DNA of 64,000 nucleotides from Clostridium sp. SY8519 (GCF_000270305.1 NC_015737.1:801501-865500), one strand, 5' to 3'. Positions 8,774 through 18,294 are shown, counted from the first letter of the stretch. The notes: generated from the sequence alone by a model not told the origin. Numbers and translations: made by a program.

Positions 8774-9709
8774 TTACTCTGTTACATTTTTACTGTCTGC
8801 GGCCACTTCCACCACAGATTTTGCAAGGCCCGCAATCCCCTGGATCTCGGACGGTATAATAATCTTGGATGCCTTGCCGTCTGCCGCCCGCGCAAATGCC
8901 TCCAGGCTTTTCAGGCGGAGCACGCTCTCATCCGGCGCGGCTTCTTTCAGTGCCCGCAGTCCGTCTGCATTGGCCTGCTGAATCCGGACAATGGCTTCTG
9001 CCTGACCTTCCGCCTCTTTGACTGTCGCTTCTTTCTTCGCTTCTGCCCGCAGGATTGCGGCCTGTTTCTCTGCTTCCGCATCCAGGATCGCGGATTCTTT
9101 CTTTCCTTCTGCCACAAGAATGGTAGACTTTTTCTCGCCCTCCGCCCTGAGAATCGCTTCTCTTCGTTCACGTTCGGCTTTCATCTGTTTTTCCATGGCA
9201 TCCTGAATGGCCTGCGGCGGGATGATGTTTTTCAGTTCCACCCGGTTGACCTTGATGCCCCAGGGATCCGTGGCCACATCCAGTGTGGAACGCATCTTTG
9301 TGTTGATGGTTTCACGGGAAGTCAGGGTTTCATCCAGTTCCAGGTCGCCGATGATATTCCGCAGCGTGGTGGCTGTCAGGTTTTCAATCGCTACGATGGG
9401 GCTTTCCACACCATAGGCATACAGCTTCGGATCCGTGATCTGATAAAAGACCACCGTATCAATCCGCATGGTGACATTATCCTTTGTGATCACCGGCTGC
9501 GGTGCGAAATCCACCACCTGTTCCTTCAGAAGCACTCTCTTGGCTACCCGGTCGATAATCGGTGTTTTAAAATGAATGCCCACATCCCAGGTGCCCTGAT
9601 AGGCTCCCAGACGTTCCACCACATAAGCATGGGCCTGCGGCACAATCTTAATGCATGAAACCAGGATGGCTACAATAATGATTACTATGATCAGAATGAT
9701 GATTGGCAT
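8774..9709 (-). CDS. SPFH/Band 7 membrane protein (QmcA/stomatin type)
   Basis: The 311-residue protein starts with one hydrophobic membrane anchor (about residues 2-23, very Ile/Val-rich). A band 7 domain follows (VPQAHAYVVERLGAYQGTW, RETINTKMRSTLDVATDPWG, RVELKNIIPP). The C-terminal half is a long alanine/glutamate/lysine coiled coil of repeated ILxAEGEKK or ILDAEAEKQ units, ending in a short tail. Family members form membrane-bound rings that organise lipid domains or regulate proteases. The NfeD-like gene directly upstream is the usual partner, so the two probably act as a complex. ATG at 9709 has an excellent AGGAGGT. Confidence 0.92.
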   Translation of the reverse strand: MPIIILIIVIIIVAILVSCIKIVPQAHAYVVERLGAYQGTWDVGIHFKTPIIDRVAKRVLLKEQVVDFAPQPVITKDNVTMRIDTVVFYQITDPKLYAYGVESPIVAIENLTATTLRNIIGDLELDETLTSRETINTKMRSTLDVATDPWGIKVNRVELKNIIPPQAIQDAMEKQMKAERERREAILRAEGEKKSTILVAEGKKESAILDAEAEKQAAILRAEAKKEATVKEAEGQAEAIVRIQQANADGLRALKEAAPDESVLRLKSLEAFARAADGKASKIIIPSEIQGIAGLAKSVVEVAADSKNVTE

Positions 9710-9741
9710 AAGCGGCTACCTCCTGTCCCTTGTGCGTGTCT

Positions 9742-10221
9742 CTAACCGGCAGTTGGATTCTGATGTTCTGCTCTGCAGACCTTCAGTGTCACTCCTTCGA
9801 CTGCCTGAACTCTGATTTCTGTGTTTTTCTCAATGATGTCGTTCTCGTCTGCGGACGCGGCTGCCCAGTCCATGCCGCGCACTTCCACACGGCCCTTTCC
9901 CTGGATATTGTTAATATCTTCCTTTACCACGCCCTTCATTCCGATCAGACTGTCAACATTTGTGGCGGTGCGCCTGCGGTTGAACCGTTTCAGTGCCAGA
10001 GGCCGGAACAGCACCAGCAGCACGACAGACACCCCTGCAAACAGCAGGATCTGCACGGCGATCAGCACATGGGCTGCCGCACAGATCAGTGCCACAGCTG
10101 CCCCGCCGGCGAACCAGATGGTGGTCAGGCCGACGGTGGCAAATTCGGCAATCAGCAGGATCACCAGAACAGCCAGCCAGAACCATACCGGATTGGCATC
10201 CGCTCCAATAATTCCTCCCAT
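9742..10221 (-). CDS. NfeD-like membrane protein
   Basis: About 159 residues from the ATG at 10221, chosen for its AAGGAGGAG site. An upstream in-frame extension lacks one. The N-terminal half has hydrophobic segments typical of three membrane passes (FWLAVLVILLIAEFATVG, then alanine-rich and VQILLFAGVSVVLLVLF). The C-terminal part is the OB-fold NfeD domain (SLIGMKGVVKEDINN, KGRVEVRGMDWAAAS, VQAVEGVTLKV). NfeD proteins pair with SPFH proteins, and the SPFH gene follows 32 bases downstream. The biochemical role of this bacterial pair is not settled. Confidence 0.9.
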   Translation of the reverse strand: MGGIIGADANPVWFWLAVLVILLIAEFATVGLTTIWFAGGAAVALICAAAHVLIAVQILLFAGVSVVLLVLFRPLALKRFNRRRTATNVDSLIGMKGVVKEDINNIQGKGRVEVRGMDWAAASADENDIIEKNTEIRVQAVEGVTLKVCRAEHQNPTAG

Positions 10222-10307
10222 ATCTCCTCCTTTCTGCGGCATCTGTCTTATGCTCCGCATGGCTGTCCGTATCCTCCGGAACCACCCGGATAACCGGATC
10301 CTTCCTG

Positions 10308-11654
10308 TTACAGACGTTTCCTAAGGGCTTCGCCCATTTCCTCATAGCCCGGCTTGCCAAGAAGGGCAAACATATTTTTCTTATAGCTCTCCACGCCCGG
10401 CTGGTTGAAGGGGTTGACTGCCAGCAGATATCCGCTGACTCCTACAGCAAACTCGAAGAAATAGAACAGTTCTCCCAGCGCGTGTTCATCCATCTGCGGA
10501 ATCTGAACCACAAGGTTCGGTGTATTTCCGTCCGTATGGGCCATAAGTGTTCCCTGCATTGCGCAGGTATTGACGAAATTCATGCCTTTGCCGGCCAGAT
10601 AGTTCAGCCCGTCCAGATCCTTCTCTTCTTTTTTGATCTGCACATCCACACCCGGATCCTGGACATTCAGCACAGTTTCAAACAGGATCCGGCTGCCGTC
10701 CTGGATATACTGCCCCATGGAATGGAGGTCTGTGGTCAGATCTACCGATGCCGGGAAAATTCCCTTCTGATCTTTGCCTTCGCTTTCGCCGTATAACTGT
10801 TTCCACCATTCCGATACATAGTGCAGGCGGGGCTCGTAATTAGCCAGAATCTCCACCTGTTTTCCTTTGCGGTAGAGTATATTGCGCACTGCGGCGTACT
10901 GCAGGGCGTCATTTTCCTCAAAGGCATGGTTCAGCGCCCGCTCCCGTCCGCTGGCCGCGCCTTCCATCAGCTTCGTGATATCTGCGCCGCTGACTGCGAT
11001 GGGCAGAAGGCCTACTGCAGTCAGTACAGAGAATCTGCCGCCGATATCATCCGGCACGACAAAGGTTTCATATCCTTCTTCGTCTGCCAGGCCCTTCAAT
11101 GCGCCCCGGGCCCGGTCCGTCGTCGCGTAAATGCGGGATGCCGCCTCTTTTTTGCCGTATTTTTCTTCCAGAAGTTCCTTGAAAATCCGGAAAGCCACTG
11201 CCGGTTCTGTGGTGGTTCCGGACTTGGAAATCACATTAACCGAAAAATCCCTGTCTCCGATCACCCGGATCAGATTGCTCAGATAAGAAGCGGAAATACT
11301 GTTGCCCGCGAAATAAATCTCTGGCGCGTTCCGCTCTTCCTTCGGCAGATTGTTATAGAAATCCGGCCGCAGGAAATCGATTGCGGCACGGGCGCCCAGA
11401 TAAGAGCCGCCGATTCCGATCACTACCAGTACTTCCGAATCTCTGCGGATTTTTTCTGCTGCAGCCTGGATCCTGCTGAACTCTTCCTTATCGTAATTTA
11501 CCGGAAGATCGATCCAGCCAATGAAATCATTTCCCGCGCCGCGGCCGGATACCAGAAGCTCCTTTGCCGCTTCCACGGTATTTTTCATATATGTTACTTC
11601 CTCTTCGCGGATAAATGGTGCAGTTTTTGAATAGTCAAATGTCACATGTTTCAT
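10308..11654 (-). CDS. pgi: Glucose-6-phosphate isomerase
   Basis: Pgi interconverts glucose-6-phosphate and fructose-6-phosphate in glycolysis. The 448-residue form is the shorter bacterial/firmicute type. The sugar-phosphate-binding SIS folds show [18 protein letters not shown] and [16 protein letters not shown]. The signature [19 protein letters not shown] is present, as is the C-terminal [15 protein letters not shown] motif with the catalytic lysine region. ATG at 11654 has GGAGAG upstream. It is divergent from murG, and the shared 216-base spacer contains a clear murG-directed promoter. NfeD and SPFH genes follow downstream in the same direction. Confidence 0.96.
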   Translation of the reverse strand: MKHVTFDYSKTAPFIREEEVTYMKNTVEAAKELLVSGRGAGNDFIGWIDLPVNYDKEEFSRIQAAAEKIRRDSEVLVVIGIGGSYLGARAAIDFLRPDFYNNLPKEERNAPEIYFAGNSISASYLSNLIRVIGDRDFSVNVISKSGTTTEPAVAFRIFKELLEEKYGKKEAASRIYATTDRARGALKGLADEEGYETFVVPDDIGGRFSVLTAVGLLPIAVSGADITKLMEGAASGRERALNHAFEENDALQYAAVRNILYRKGKQVEILANYEPRLHYVSEWWKQLYGESEGKDQKGIFPASVDLTTDLHSMGQYIQDGSRILFETVLNVQDPGVDVQIKKEEKDLDGLNYLAGKGMNFVNTCAMQGTLMAHTDGNTPNLVVQIPQMDEHALGELFYFFEFAVGVSGYLLAVNPFNQPGVESYKKNMFALLGKPGYEEMGEALRKRL

Positions 11655-11781
11655 AATACGCTCTCCATTCCGTCGCCAGACGCCGGCGACCTGTTACTGC
11701 CTTCTCCTTATCCATCAGTATAGCAAAAAAACATTGGCAAGGACAGAATAAACTTCTGTGTTTCTTTTTCTGCGCTTTTTC

Positions 11782-11810
11782 TTGATGTACCGAATCCATA
11801 AGAGTATAAT
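11782..11810 (+). promoter_or_regulatory. Sigma-70-type promoter for murG
   Basis: TTGATG at 11782-11787, a 17-base spacer, and a perfect TATAAT at 11805-11810. It lies 60 bases upstream of the murG start, on the correct strand. Confidence 0.65.
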
Positions 11811-11870
11811 TTTTCAAAGAAACTGATCAGTCCCGGCACAGTACCTTCCGGGCAAAGGAGAATGTCTGCT

Positions 11871-12950
11871 ATGAAAAAAATCATATTAACCGGCGGCGGC
11901 ACAGCCGGACACGTCACACCGAATATCGCGCTGATTCCCCGTCTGAAAGAACTGGGATATAAAATCTATTACATCGGTTCCTACACCGGTATGGAAAAAA
12001 AGCTCATTGAAGACCTCGGCATCCGCTACTACGGCATCTCATCCGGCAAACTGCGGCGCTATCTGGATCTGAAAAATATTTCGGATCCCTTCCGGGTGGT
12101 GAAAGGCTATGCCCAGGCACGTACCCTGATGCGCAAGATCCGCCCGGACGTGGTATTCTCCAAAGGCGGCTTTGTCAGTGTTCCCGTGGTTCTGGCCGCC
12201 AAACACAAACACATTCCGGTGATTATCCACGAATCTGACCTGACACCGGGACTGGCCAACAAACTGGCTATTCCGGCCGCAAGCAAGATCTGCTGCAATT
12301 TCCCGGAAACCATCCCCCATCTGCCGGAAGGACGCGCCGTACTCAGCGGATCCCCCATCCGCCAGGAGCTGCTGGAAGGCAGCAAAGAGCGCGCCTGCCA
12401 GTTCACCGGTCTCACCAGCCGCAAACCGGTGATCCTGATCATCGGCGGCAGCCTGGGATCCGTATTCTTAAACAATACCGTCCGCCGCAATCTGCCGGAA
12501 CTGCTGAAAAACTTCCAGATCATACACCTCTGCGGCAAAGGCAACCTGGATCCTTCCATCCGCTTCGAAGGATATGTGCAGTATGAATATATCACCGATG
12601 AGCTGGCAGACCTGATGGCCCTGGCCGATCTGGTGATTTCCCGGGCCGGCGCCAATGCCATCTGCGAACTGCTGGCTCTCCATAAACCGAATATTCTGAT
12701 TCCGCTGTCCAAAAACGCCAGCCGCGGTGACCAGATTCTGAATGCCCGCTCCTTTGAAAAGCAGGGATTCAGCTATGTGATTGAAGAGGAAGACCTGACC
12801 GACAACAGCTTCCTGCGCGCAGTTTCAGAAGTATGGAACGAACGGGAAGCCTATCGTGTACGCATGGCCAACAGCCGTCAGCTTGACGCGATTACCACGA
12901 TCACCGACCTGATCGAAGAAGAGGCGGCCAAAGGCAGGAAAAAGAAATAA
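11871..12950 (+). CDS. murG: UDP-N-acetylglucosamine--N-acetylmuramyl-(pentapeptide) pyrophosphoryl-undecaprenol GlcNAc transferase
   Basis: MurG adds GlcNAc to lipid I to make lipid II on the inner membrane face. The ATG at 11871 is chosen over one three codons upstream because AAAGGAG is then about 10 bases away. N-terminal motif IILTGGGTAGHVTPN is the glycine-rich acceptor loop. The GT-B second half has ILIIGGSLGS and the UDP-GlcNAc motif SRAGANAICELLAL. Length (359 residues) is typical. It stands alone on the plus strand, apart from the division/cell-wall cluster where murG usually lies, so it may be a second copy. It is followed by a strong terminator. Confidence 0.93.
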   Translation: MKKIILTGGGTAGHVTPNIALIPRLKELGYKIYYIGSYTGMEKKLIEDLGIRYYGISSGKLRRYLDLKNISDPFRVVKGYAQARTLMRKIRPDVVFSKGGFVSVPVVLAAKHKHIPVIIHESDLTPGLANKLAIPAASKICCNFPETIPHLPEGRAVLSGSPIRQELLEGSKERACQFTGLTSRKPVILIIGGSLGSVFLNNTVRRNLPELLKNFQIIHLCGKGNLDPSIRFEGYVQYEYITDELADLMALADLVISRAGANAICELLALHKPNILIPLSKNASRGDQILNARSFEKQGFSYVIEEEDLTDNSFLRAVSEVWNEREAYRVRMANSRQLDAITTITDLIEEEAAKGRKKK

Positions 12951-12960
12951 CATAAGTAAA

Positions 12961-12998
12961 CAGCCGGGCATGAAACCCGGCTGTACCGTTATTTTTTC
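12961..12998 (+). terminator. Rho-independent terminator of murG
   Basis: CAGCCGGG/CCCGGCTG stem (12961-12968 and 12976-12983) with a 7-base loop, followed by GTTATTTTTTC. Confidence 0.85.
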
Positions 12999-13051
12999 TG
13001 CGAAAATATCCATGCTCCCGTGCATTCCTGTCTGGAAGCCTCTGCCGGCAA

Positions 13052-14815
13052 TCAGCACAAATGAGAAATACCGCTGATAATTCTCCGCATCAGCTTCGTC
13101 CGCTGGAACGGCGTCATCAGATAGTATCCGTCCACATAAGGCGCAATCTCTTCCGCGATCCGGCAGGAAATCTCACAGGCCAGATTTTCCGCCTCTTCCC
13201 TGTCCTTACCGACATAACGCGCGATAATTTCCTCCGATACATGGATTCCGTTGACTTCACTTTCCATAAACCGGGCATTGCGTTCACTGACAACCGGAAT
13301 AATTCCGCCCAGTATTTTGCCGGATAGTTCTTCATGGGCACGGATCAGATTTTCCTTCGCCTCTTCCGAAAGCACCGGCTGGGTCAGAAATCCGACCATC
13401 CCTGCTTCCTCTTTCTTTTTTGCCCGCTTCAGCTCGCTGTCAAAATTCACAGCGTTGATATTCAGCGCGCCAAAGACACGGAACGGATCTTCAAACAGCT
13501 CTTCGTTCAGCGACTGCAGATACGCCGCCATCTTTACGGAATTAAACTGAAAGACAGAGGGAATCTCTTCCCGCTGCGCAGTGGGGATCGGATCCCCGGT
13601 AATTATGAGCACATTGCGGATCTGTTCCGCATGCGCTGCTAAAAGCAGGGCTTTCGCCGCATTGATATTCCGGTCCCGACAGGTCATATGGGGAAGCACA
13701 TCCAGATTCAGCTCCCGTTTCACTTTACAGGCAAGCAGTGTACTGTCCATCCTGGCCTGGGCGATCGGGCAGTCTGCAATGGTCATGGCATCTGCGCCTG
13801 CCTCCTTCAGGTCTCTGGCGCAGCCCATGAATTTCTCCAGATTGGTGTCTTTTGGTGAATCCAGCTCAACCGCGATCACCTTTTTCCCCTGACTGATTTT
13901 TTCAAAGAACGGATTTTCCGCCCGGACTGCCGGCTCCTTTGCCGTCCCGTGCGCCGGCTGGCGCAGGAGTTTCGGAACGCGCTGACCGGACAGACGGCCT
14001 ACCACCAGTTCCATATGTTTCGGTGTGGTACCACAGCATCCGCCGATGATACGAACTCCGCTGCTTACGAAATCCGCAGTCTGTGACGCGAAATATTCCG
14101 CGTTGCCGTCATAAAACGTACGGTTGCCCCGCATCGTCGGATATCCCGCATTTGGCATGGCGAACAGTTTCATGTCTGTTCCGCCCAGTCTGCCCAGCAG
14201 TTCTCCCATATGCCTGGAGCCGCAGACGCAGTTGAGTCCCACCACATCGCAGAGCCCAGTGTCGCTGATTTCTGTCATCAGTTTCTTAAAATAGAATCCT
14301 TCTCTGGTATAACCATCCGGAAATGCCGCATAGGATACCAGAATAAACGCGTCCGGCACCCGCTCCCGGATAAACTGCAGGGCTTCCGGAATCCCTTCAT
14401 TGCTGCAGTTGGTTTCCATCAGAAAATTCTGCGCGCCGCAGCGGATAAAGATCTCCGCCGCCTGACAGAAGGCTTCTGCCCGTTCCGGCGCGTCATTTCC
14501 CGGTGCCGGTCCGAGATCCGCGAATACATATGCCTTTCCGGCAGCAGCCTCCTGTGCCAGACGGTACCCTTCTTTAATCACTGCCTCCTGATCGGCTTTT
14601 CCGAGATTTTCCGGATAAGCGCCGAAGGTATTTGTTTTCAGGGCTCTGCACCCTGCCTCCAGATACTCCCGATGGATTGTGAGCACCCGCTCCGGATGAT
14701 TGATATTCGCTGTTTCGCAGGGAAGTTTCTCTTCGGGATACTTCTCTGTGTAATAGGTGCCGAAAGCCCCGTCAAAGACAAGCACTTCCTGTTCAATGGA
14801 TTCTCTGATGTTCAA
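13052..14815 (-). CDS. Bifunctional homocysteine S-methyltransferase / methylenetetrahydrofolate reductase
   Basis: The N-terminal part (about 1-285) is a homocysteine methyltransferase. It starts at VLVFDGAFGTYYTEKYP, and the zinc-binding cysteines are in GLNCVCGSRH and in RIIGGCCGTTPKH. The C-terminal part (about 305-587) is a MetF-type flavin reductase (VIAVELDSPKD, HMTCRDRN, LIITGDPIP, GFLTQPVL). Together they would reduce methylene-THF and pass the methyl group to homocysteine. This fused form is known in Firmicutes. The start is TTG at 14815, with GGAGGAGA 8 bases upstream; no better in-frame ATG was seen. The product is cytosolic. Confidence 0.92.
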   Translation of the reverse strand: MNIRESIEQEVLVFDGAFGTYYTEKYPEEKLPCETANINHPERVLTIHREYLEAGCRALKTNTFGAYPENLGKADQEAVIKEGYRLAQEAAAGKAYVFADLGPAPGNDAPERAEAFCQAAEIFIRCGAQNFLMETNCSNEGIPEALQFIRERVPDAFILVSYAAFPDGYTREGFYFKKLMTEISDTGLCDVVGLNCVCGSRHMGELLGRLGGTDMKLFAMPNAGYPTMRGNRTFYDGNAEYFASQTADFVSSGVRIIGGCCGTTPKHMELVVGRLSGQRVPKLLRQPAHGTAKEPAVRAENPFFEKISQGKKVIAVELDSPKDTNLEKFMGCARDLKEAGADAMTIADCPIAQARMDSTLLACKVKRELNLDVLPHMTCRDRNINAAKALLLAAHAEQIRNVLIITGDPIPTAQREEIPSVFQFNSVKMAAYLQSLNEELFEDPFRVFGALNINAVNFDSELKRAKKKEEAGMVGFLTQPVLSEEAKENLIRAHEELSGKILGGIIPVVSERNARFMESEVNGIHVSEEIIARYVGKDREEAENLACEISCRIAEEIAPYVDGYYLMTPFQRTKLMRRIISGISHLC

Positions 14816-14845
14816 AACTCTTCTCCTCCGTACGCAGATTACCTG

Positions 14846-15697
14846 CTATACATTTCCCACATATACATAAGTCAGATACTGCTCCGCAATTTCCGCATAA
14901 TGATACAGCAGACGAATCGGCGTAGGCTGCGTCTGTTTCGACTGATACATGGGGAAAAAGCGGTTCACATGCAGCGGCATATTCGGATCCGCGGATGCGA
15001 TCCACCGGCACATTTCCCGGAATTCATCCTCCGAATCATTCAGTCCCGGCACAAGAAGGAAGGTCAGCTCCACATGGGACCGGGTTCTGGCCAAAGCAAT
15101 AAACTGTTTCACCGGTTCCAGCGAACCGCCGAGCCGTGCGTATCCCTCTTCTGAAAAACATTTCAGGTCAATATTCATGGCATCGATCCAGGGCAGAAGC
15201 TTCTTTAAGATCTCCCGGGACGCGCTGCCGTTTGTCACCAATACATTATACATGCCTTCCTCATGAATCAGCCGGGCAGTTTCCAGCACATATTCATACC
15301 CGATGGTCGGTTCATTGTATGTATAGGCAATCCCGATATTGCCATATTTTCGCAGGCGCAGAGCTTCCTCCAGCAAATCCTGCGGTTCTTTTCGAAAAGT
15401 TACTGTTTCCGCCTCCTGCTCCGATGCCATGGAAATTCTGTAATTCTGACAGAATTCACAGCGCAGATTGCATCCGAAACTTCCCACGGACAGAATTTTG
15501 CTGCCGGGATGGAACCGGTTCAGCGGTTTTTTCTCAATCGGATCCAGCTGCATGGCAGTCAGATCCCCGTAACTGATGGACACGATCTCGCCCGCAATAT
15601 TTTTACGGGCCAGACAGCGTCCTGTCTGACCCTCCGCAAGACTGCAGGCATGCATGCATACCCGGCAGGTTTTTTTATCCGATCCAAACAGTGTCAT
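14846..15697 (-). CDS. amrS: AmmeMemoRadiSam system radical SAM enzyme
   Basis: A radical SAM enzyme of 283 residues with the CX3CX2C cluster motif at C76, C80 and C83 (GCNLRCEFCQN). An additional N-terminal cysteine set (CRVCMHACSL...GRC, residues 11-28) is typical of this PflA-like subfamily. The downstream core shows IAYTYNEPTIGYEYV and MNIDLKCFSEEGYARL. The adjacent upstream gene encodes fused MEMO and AMMECR1 domains, which defines the AmmeMemoRadiSam set. The biochemical substrate of the set is, to my knowledge, not firmly established. ATG at 15697 follows a GGGGGAT site. Confidence 0.9.
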   Translation of the reverse strand: MTLFGSDKKTCRVCMHACSLAEGQTGRCLARKNIAGEIVSISYGDLTAMQLDPIEKKPLNRFHPGSKILSVGSFGCNLRCEFCQNYRISMASEQEAETVTFRKEPQDLLEEALRLRKYGNIGIAYTYNEPTIGYEYVLETARLIHEEGMYNVLVTNGSASREILKKLLPWIDAMNIDLKCFSEEGYARLGGSLEPVKQFIALARTRSHVELTFLLVPGLNDSEDEFREMCRWIASADPNMPLHVNRFFPMYQSKQTQPTPIRLLYHYAEIAEQYLTYVYVGNV

Positions 15698-15708
15698 GTC
15701 CGATCCCC

Positions 15709-17025
15709 CTATACGTGGCGGACCACCTCAAACCGATAGATATCCACCGGTGTCCCCGGCATAATGTTTGCCTTTTGCTGCGCGATTTCCAGCTGCTCCT
15801 GCACGCTGTCCACGCCGGCAAGATTCGGCAGCAGGAGTCCCTGGGACATTCCGTCGCTGACAATCACGCCGTATCGTTTTTCATCCAGTTCCTCCGGTCC
15901 CTTCACATGCTCCAAGGGTCCCAGCACATCCACACTGTAGAAAATGGCCGGCAGCTCCTCTCTGGTCACCCGGTCAAACCGCATGTCATAAGCGCCTGCG
16001 CTGATGGCATTCTCGATAATCTCCTGCGCCACATTGCCGCGTACCGGTGTGGCCGTTCCGATGCATCCCCGCAGTTCTCCATTCATATGGAGAGAAACAA
16101 AGGCGCCGGCTCTTGTATGCAGCAGCTCCTCATCCAGATCTTCACTGACCGGAAGAAGTGTTCCCTCTTTGACATAAGTCTCCAGCGCCTGCTTTGCCAG
16201 ACGGACATAGGGATCTTTTTCCCGGGGATCAAAGGCACATACACCGTAGCCCACACCAAAAGGGCCTTCGTAAGACAGTTTTCTGGCAGTCACTGCAGTA
16301 TCCTGCAGCATGCCTGCAAGAATCAGGAAGGTACGGTGTCCGCATTCCGCTGCTTTCCGGCAGAATTCCGGAGACAGGTTCTGCAGGTCCTCCAGTTTTC
16401 CGCCGGTGAAAATCTCCATGACTTTCCGGTCGTATTCCGGGGCTTCCGCAGCATACCCGTAAGGGCCTTCCTGTTTCAGCTTATGGGACAGATCGCCGCT
16501 GGCGATTACCACTGTCCGCCGTTCCAGCTCTTCACACATGTCCCGGATGCAGGCGCCCAGCGCCATATGCCGGTCATAGGACAGCCCGGAAATTCCGATA
16601 CGCACTACTTTATATTCACTATATTTCTGATTGATAAAATACAGCGGAATCATGGTTCCATGATCCAGTGCACTGTGCTGCTGGCCATCTGTACCTGCCG
16701 GAATTCCCAGCTCCTGCGCGTGTCTGCAGATCGCGTCCCGCAGCTCGGTATCATATTCCGCATGCACCTTTACCTGCGGCGCCCCGAACTGTCCGAAATT
16801 CCCGTCTCCGGATTCTCCCGGCGCAATGTGAAAATAGTCTCCGTACATCTCCACATGGGAAGAAATCAGTACAATGGTGTCCGGACGGATGGCCGCCACT
16901 TCTTCGGCCACCTGCTGATAGGCGGCGATTGTGTCTGCAATACCCTGTTCTCTGCCTTTGCCCACTTCCGGTATGATCAACGGCGGATGCGGCACCGCGT
17001 AGCCCTCTGTTACAAAATTACTCAT
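15709..17025 (-). CDS. Fused MEMO/AMMECR1 protein of the AmmeMemoRadiSam system
   Basis: The 438-residue chain joins two domains. Residues about 1-260 are MEMO-like (LigB dioxygenase fold), with HPPLIIPEVGKG, SSHVEMYGDYFH, DHGTMIPLYFI and VIASGDLSHKL supplying candidate metal-binding histidines. Residues about 270-438 are AMMECR1-like, with FVSLHMNGELRGCIGTATP and the later VIVSDGMSQGLLLPNL. It is encoded 11 bases upstream of the radical SAM partner, so the two are clearly co-expressed. MEMO and AMMECR1 are separate proteins in animals, so the bacterial fusion supports a functional link. The reaction is unknown. Confidence 0.9.
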   Translation of the reverse strand: MSNFVTEGYAVPHPPLIIPEVGKGREQGIADTIAAYQQVAEEVAAIRPDTIVLISSHVEMYGDYFHIAPGESGDGNFGQFGAPQVKVHAEYDTELRDAICRHAQELGIPAGTDGQQHSALDHGTMIPLYFINQKYSEYKVVRIGISGLSYDRHMALGACIRDMCEELERRTVVIASGDLSHKLKQEGPYGYAAEAPEYDRKVMEIFTGGKLEDLQNLSPEFCRKAAECGHRTFLILAGMLQDTAVTARKLSYEGPFGVGYGVCAFDPREKDPYVRLAKQALETYVKEGTLLPVSEDLDEELLHTRAGAFVSLHMNGELRGCIGTATPVRGNVAQEIIENAISAGAYDMRFDRVTREELPAIFYSVDVLGPLEHVKGPEELDEKRYGVIVSDGMSQGLLLPNLAGVDSVQEQLEIAQQKANIMPGTPVDIYRFEVVRHV

Positions 17026-17062
17026 AATTTACAATAGCCCTCTCTTCATTCCTGCCTGGCAG

Positions 17063-17485
17063 TTATTTGTTCATATCCAGAAGATCACGGATTTCATCAA
17101 ACTGTGCCTCTGTAAAACTCTCATGGTTCCAGCAGAGCTTTTCTCCGTTTCCGTCATTCTCGTATCGCGGAATCAGGTGCAGATGAAAATGGAATACAGT
17201 CTGTCCCGCAATTTCCCCGTTGTTCTGCACCAGATTAAAACCATCTGCATGCAGACGCTCTTTCATCACAGCCGCCAGTTTCTTTGCCAGAACAAATGCT
17301 TTGGCCGCCACCTCGTCCGGCAGTTCAAAAAGATTCGCATAATGATCCTTTGGAAGAATCAGCGCGTGCCCTTTCGTCGCCGGATCCGCGTCCAGAATTA
17401 CGTTAAAAGTGTCATCCTGATAAATGGAACGGGTCGGGATCTCTCCGTTTGCCAGTTTACAGAAAATACAGTTGTCGTCTTTCAT
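17063..17485 (-). CDS. HIT family nucleotide-binding hydrolase
   Basis: A 140-residue histidine-triad protein of the Hint/PKCI type. The triad HFHLHLIPR lies near residues 97-105 and an N-terminal CIFC (residues 6-9) suggests zinc binding. The ILDADPATKGHALILPK segment is typical. Family members hydrolyse purine nucleotide phosphoramidates and similar adenylates. ATG at 17485 is the only sensible start, but the nearest good ribosome site, GAGGAGGAA, is about 29 bases upstream. A perfect hairpin lies between them (separate entry). Confidence 0.9.
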   Translation of the reverse strand: MKDDNCIFCKLANGEIPTRSIYQDDTFNVILDADPATKGHALILPKDHYANLFELPDEVAAKAFVLAKKLAAVMKERLHADGFNLVQNNGEIAGQTVFHFHLHLIPRYENDGNGEKLCWNHESFTEAQFDEIRDLLDMNK

Positions 17486-17495
17486 ATTTGTGTAC

Positions 17496-17523
17496 GTACG
17501 CGCTGTGCGCGTACTTCCTCCTC
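17496..17523 (-). promoter_or_regulatory. Hairpin between ribosome site and start codon of the HIT gene
   Basis: GTACGCGC-TGT-GCGCGTAC (17496-17514) is a perfect 8-bp stem with a 3-base loop. It abuts a GAGGAGGAA ribosome site (17515-17523) on the minus strand. Folding would bring the distant site to within about 10 bases of the ATG. Confidence 0.5.
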
Positions 17524-17572
17524 TCTGCGGTCACTTTCTGTAAGAAGGCTCTGCCTGCCTTACTGTCTTTTT

Positions 17573-18229
17573 CTATTCAGTATAGGAGTTTCTCCGGGAA
17601 ACATCAAGACCGCGGGGCGCCATCAAAATTCCCAGCAAAAAGCCGAAAATCAGGCCGCCGATATGAGCGGCGTTATCCACATCCGCAGTCGTAAATCCAT
17701 AATACAGGCTGAGCGCAAGCATGATCAGGAAACGGCGCAGATCCATATCGCGGAACCGGCCGTGGTTGCGCAGGATAATCCAGAGCAGTGCGCCGATGAT
17801 GCCGAAAATGGCGCCGGAAGCGCCCCCGGATACCGCCGGGCTGTCCTGCTGAAGCATCCACCAGGAGGACGCCAGGCTGCTGAAAACGCAGACCGCCGCA
17901 TAAAACACCGCATATTTTATCCTGCCAAAGGCTTTCTCCAGATAGGAGCCCAGGCAGAACAGCATGACCATGTTGTTCACCAGATGACTGATTCCGAAAT
18001 GCAGAAAGGACGATGTAAGCAGACGGTACCACTCTCCGCTGTCAAAGACCGCATCCGGATACATAGCGCCGTGCAGATACATAAATGCTCCATCCTCGGT
18101 GTCTCCAAGAACAGATAAAATCAGGAATATCACTGCATTAAGCAGGACAATTCCCGTATTCACCGGCGTCAGGTAGGGATATTTCTCCCGCGGGCGCTGT
18201 CTGATCTGATTGTTTCTTTCCTCATACAT
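17573..18229 (-). CDS. Rhomboid family intramembrane serine protease
   Basis: A 218-residue membrane protein with about six hydrophobic segments. The catalytic serine is in SGGASGAIFGIIGALL, and the catalytic histidine is in VDNAAHIGGLIFGFLLG. FGISHLVNNMVMLFCLGSYLE carries the conserved HxxxN of the family. It cleaves transmembrane substrates within the lipid bilayer; the substrate here is unknown. ATG at 18229 has only a distant GGAGGCG upstream. It lies between the FHA gene and the HIT gene in one direction, so a shared transcript is possible. Confidence 0.9.
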   Translation of the reverse strand: MYEERNNQIRQRPREKYPYLTPVNTGIVLLNAVIFLILSVLGDTEDGAFMYLHGAMYPDAVFDSGEWYRLLTSSFLHFGISHLVNNMVMLFCLGSYLEKAFGRIKYAVFYAAVCVFSSLASSWWMLQQDSPAVSGGASGAIFGIIGALLWIILRNHGRFRDMDLRRFLIMLALSLYYGFTTADVDNAAHIGGLIFGFLLGILMAPRGLDVSRRNSYTE

Positions 18230-18294
18230 GAGTGCAGAGTAACACGCAAATCGCCTCCTGTCAAACGGAATCCGGCCGCCCTTTCCTTAGGCCG

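Noticed and set aside
15691..17037. A 448-codon plus-strand frame opposite the MEMO/AMMECR1 gene
   Set aside because: It is the shadow of a well-supported coding gene; His/Cys-rich composition is typical of antisense reading.
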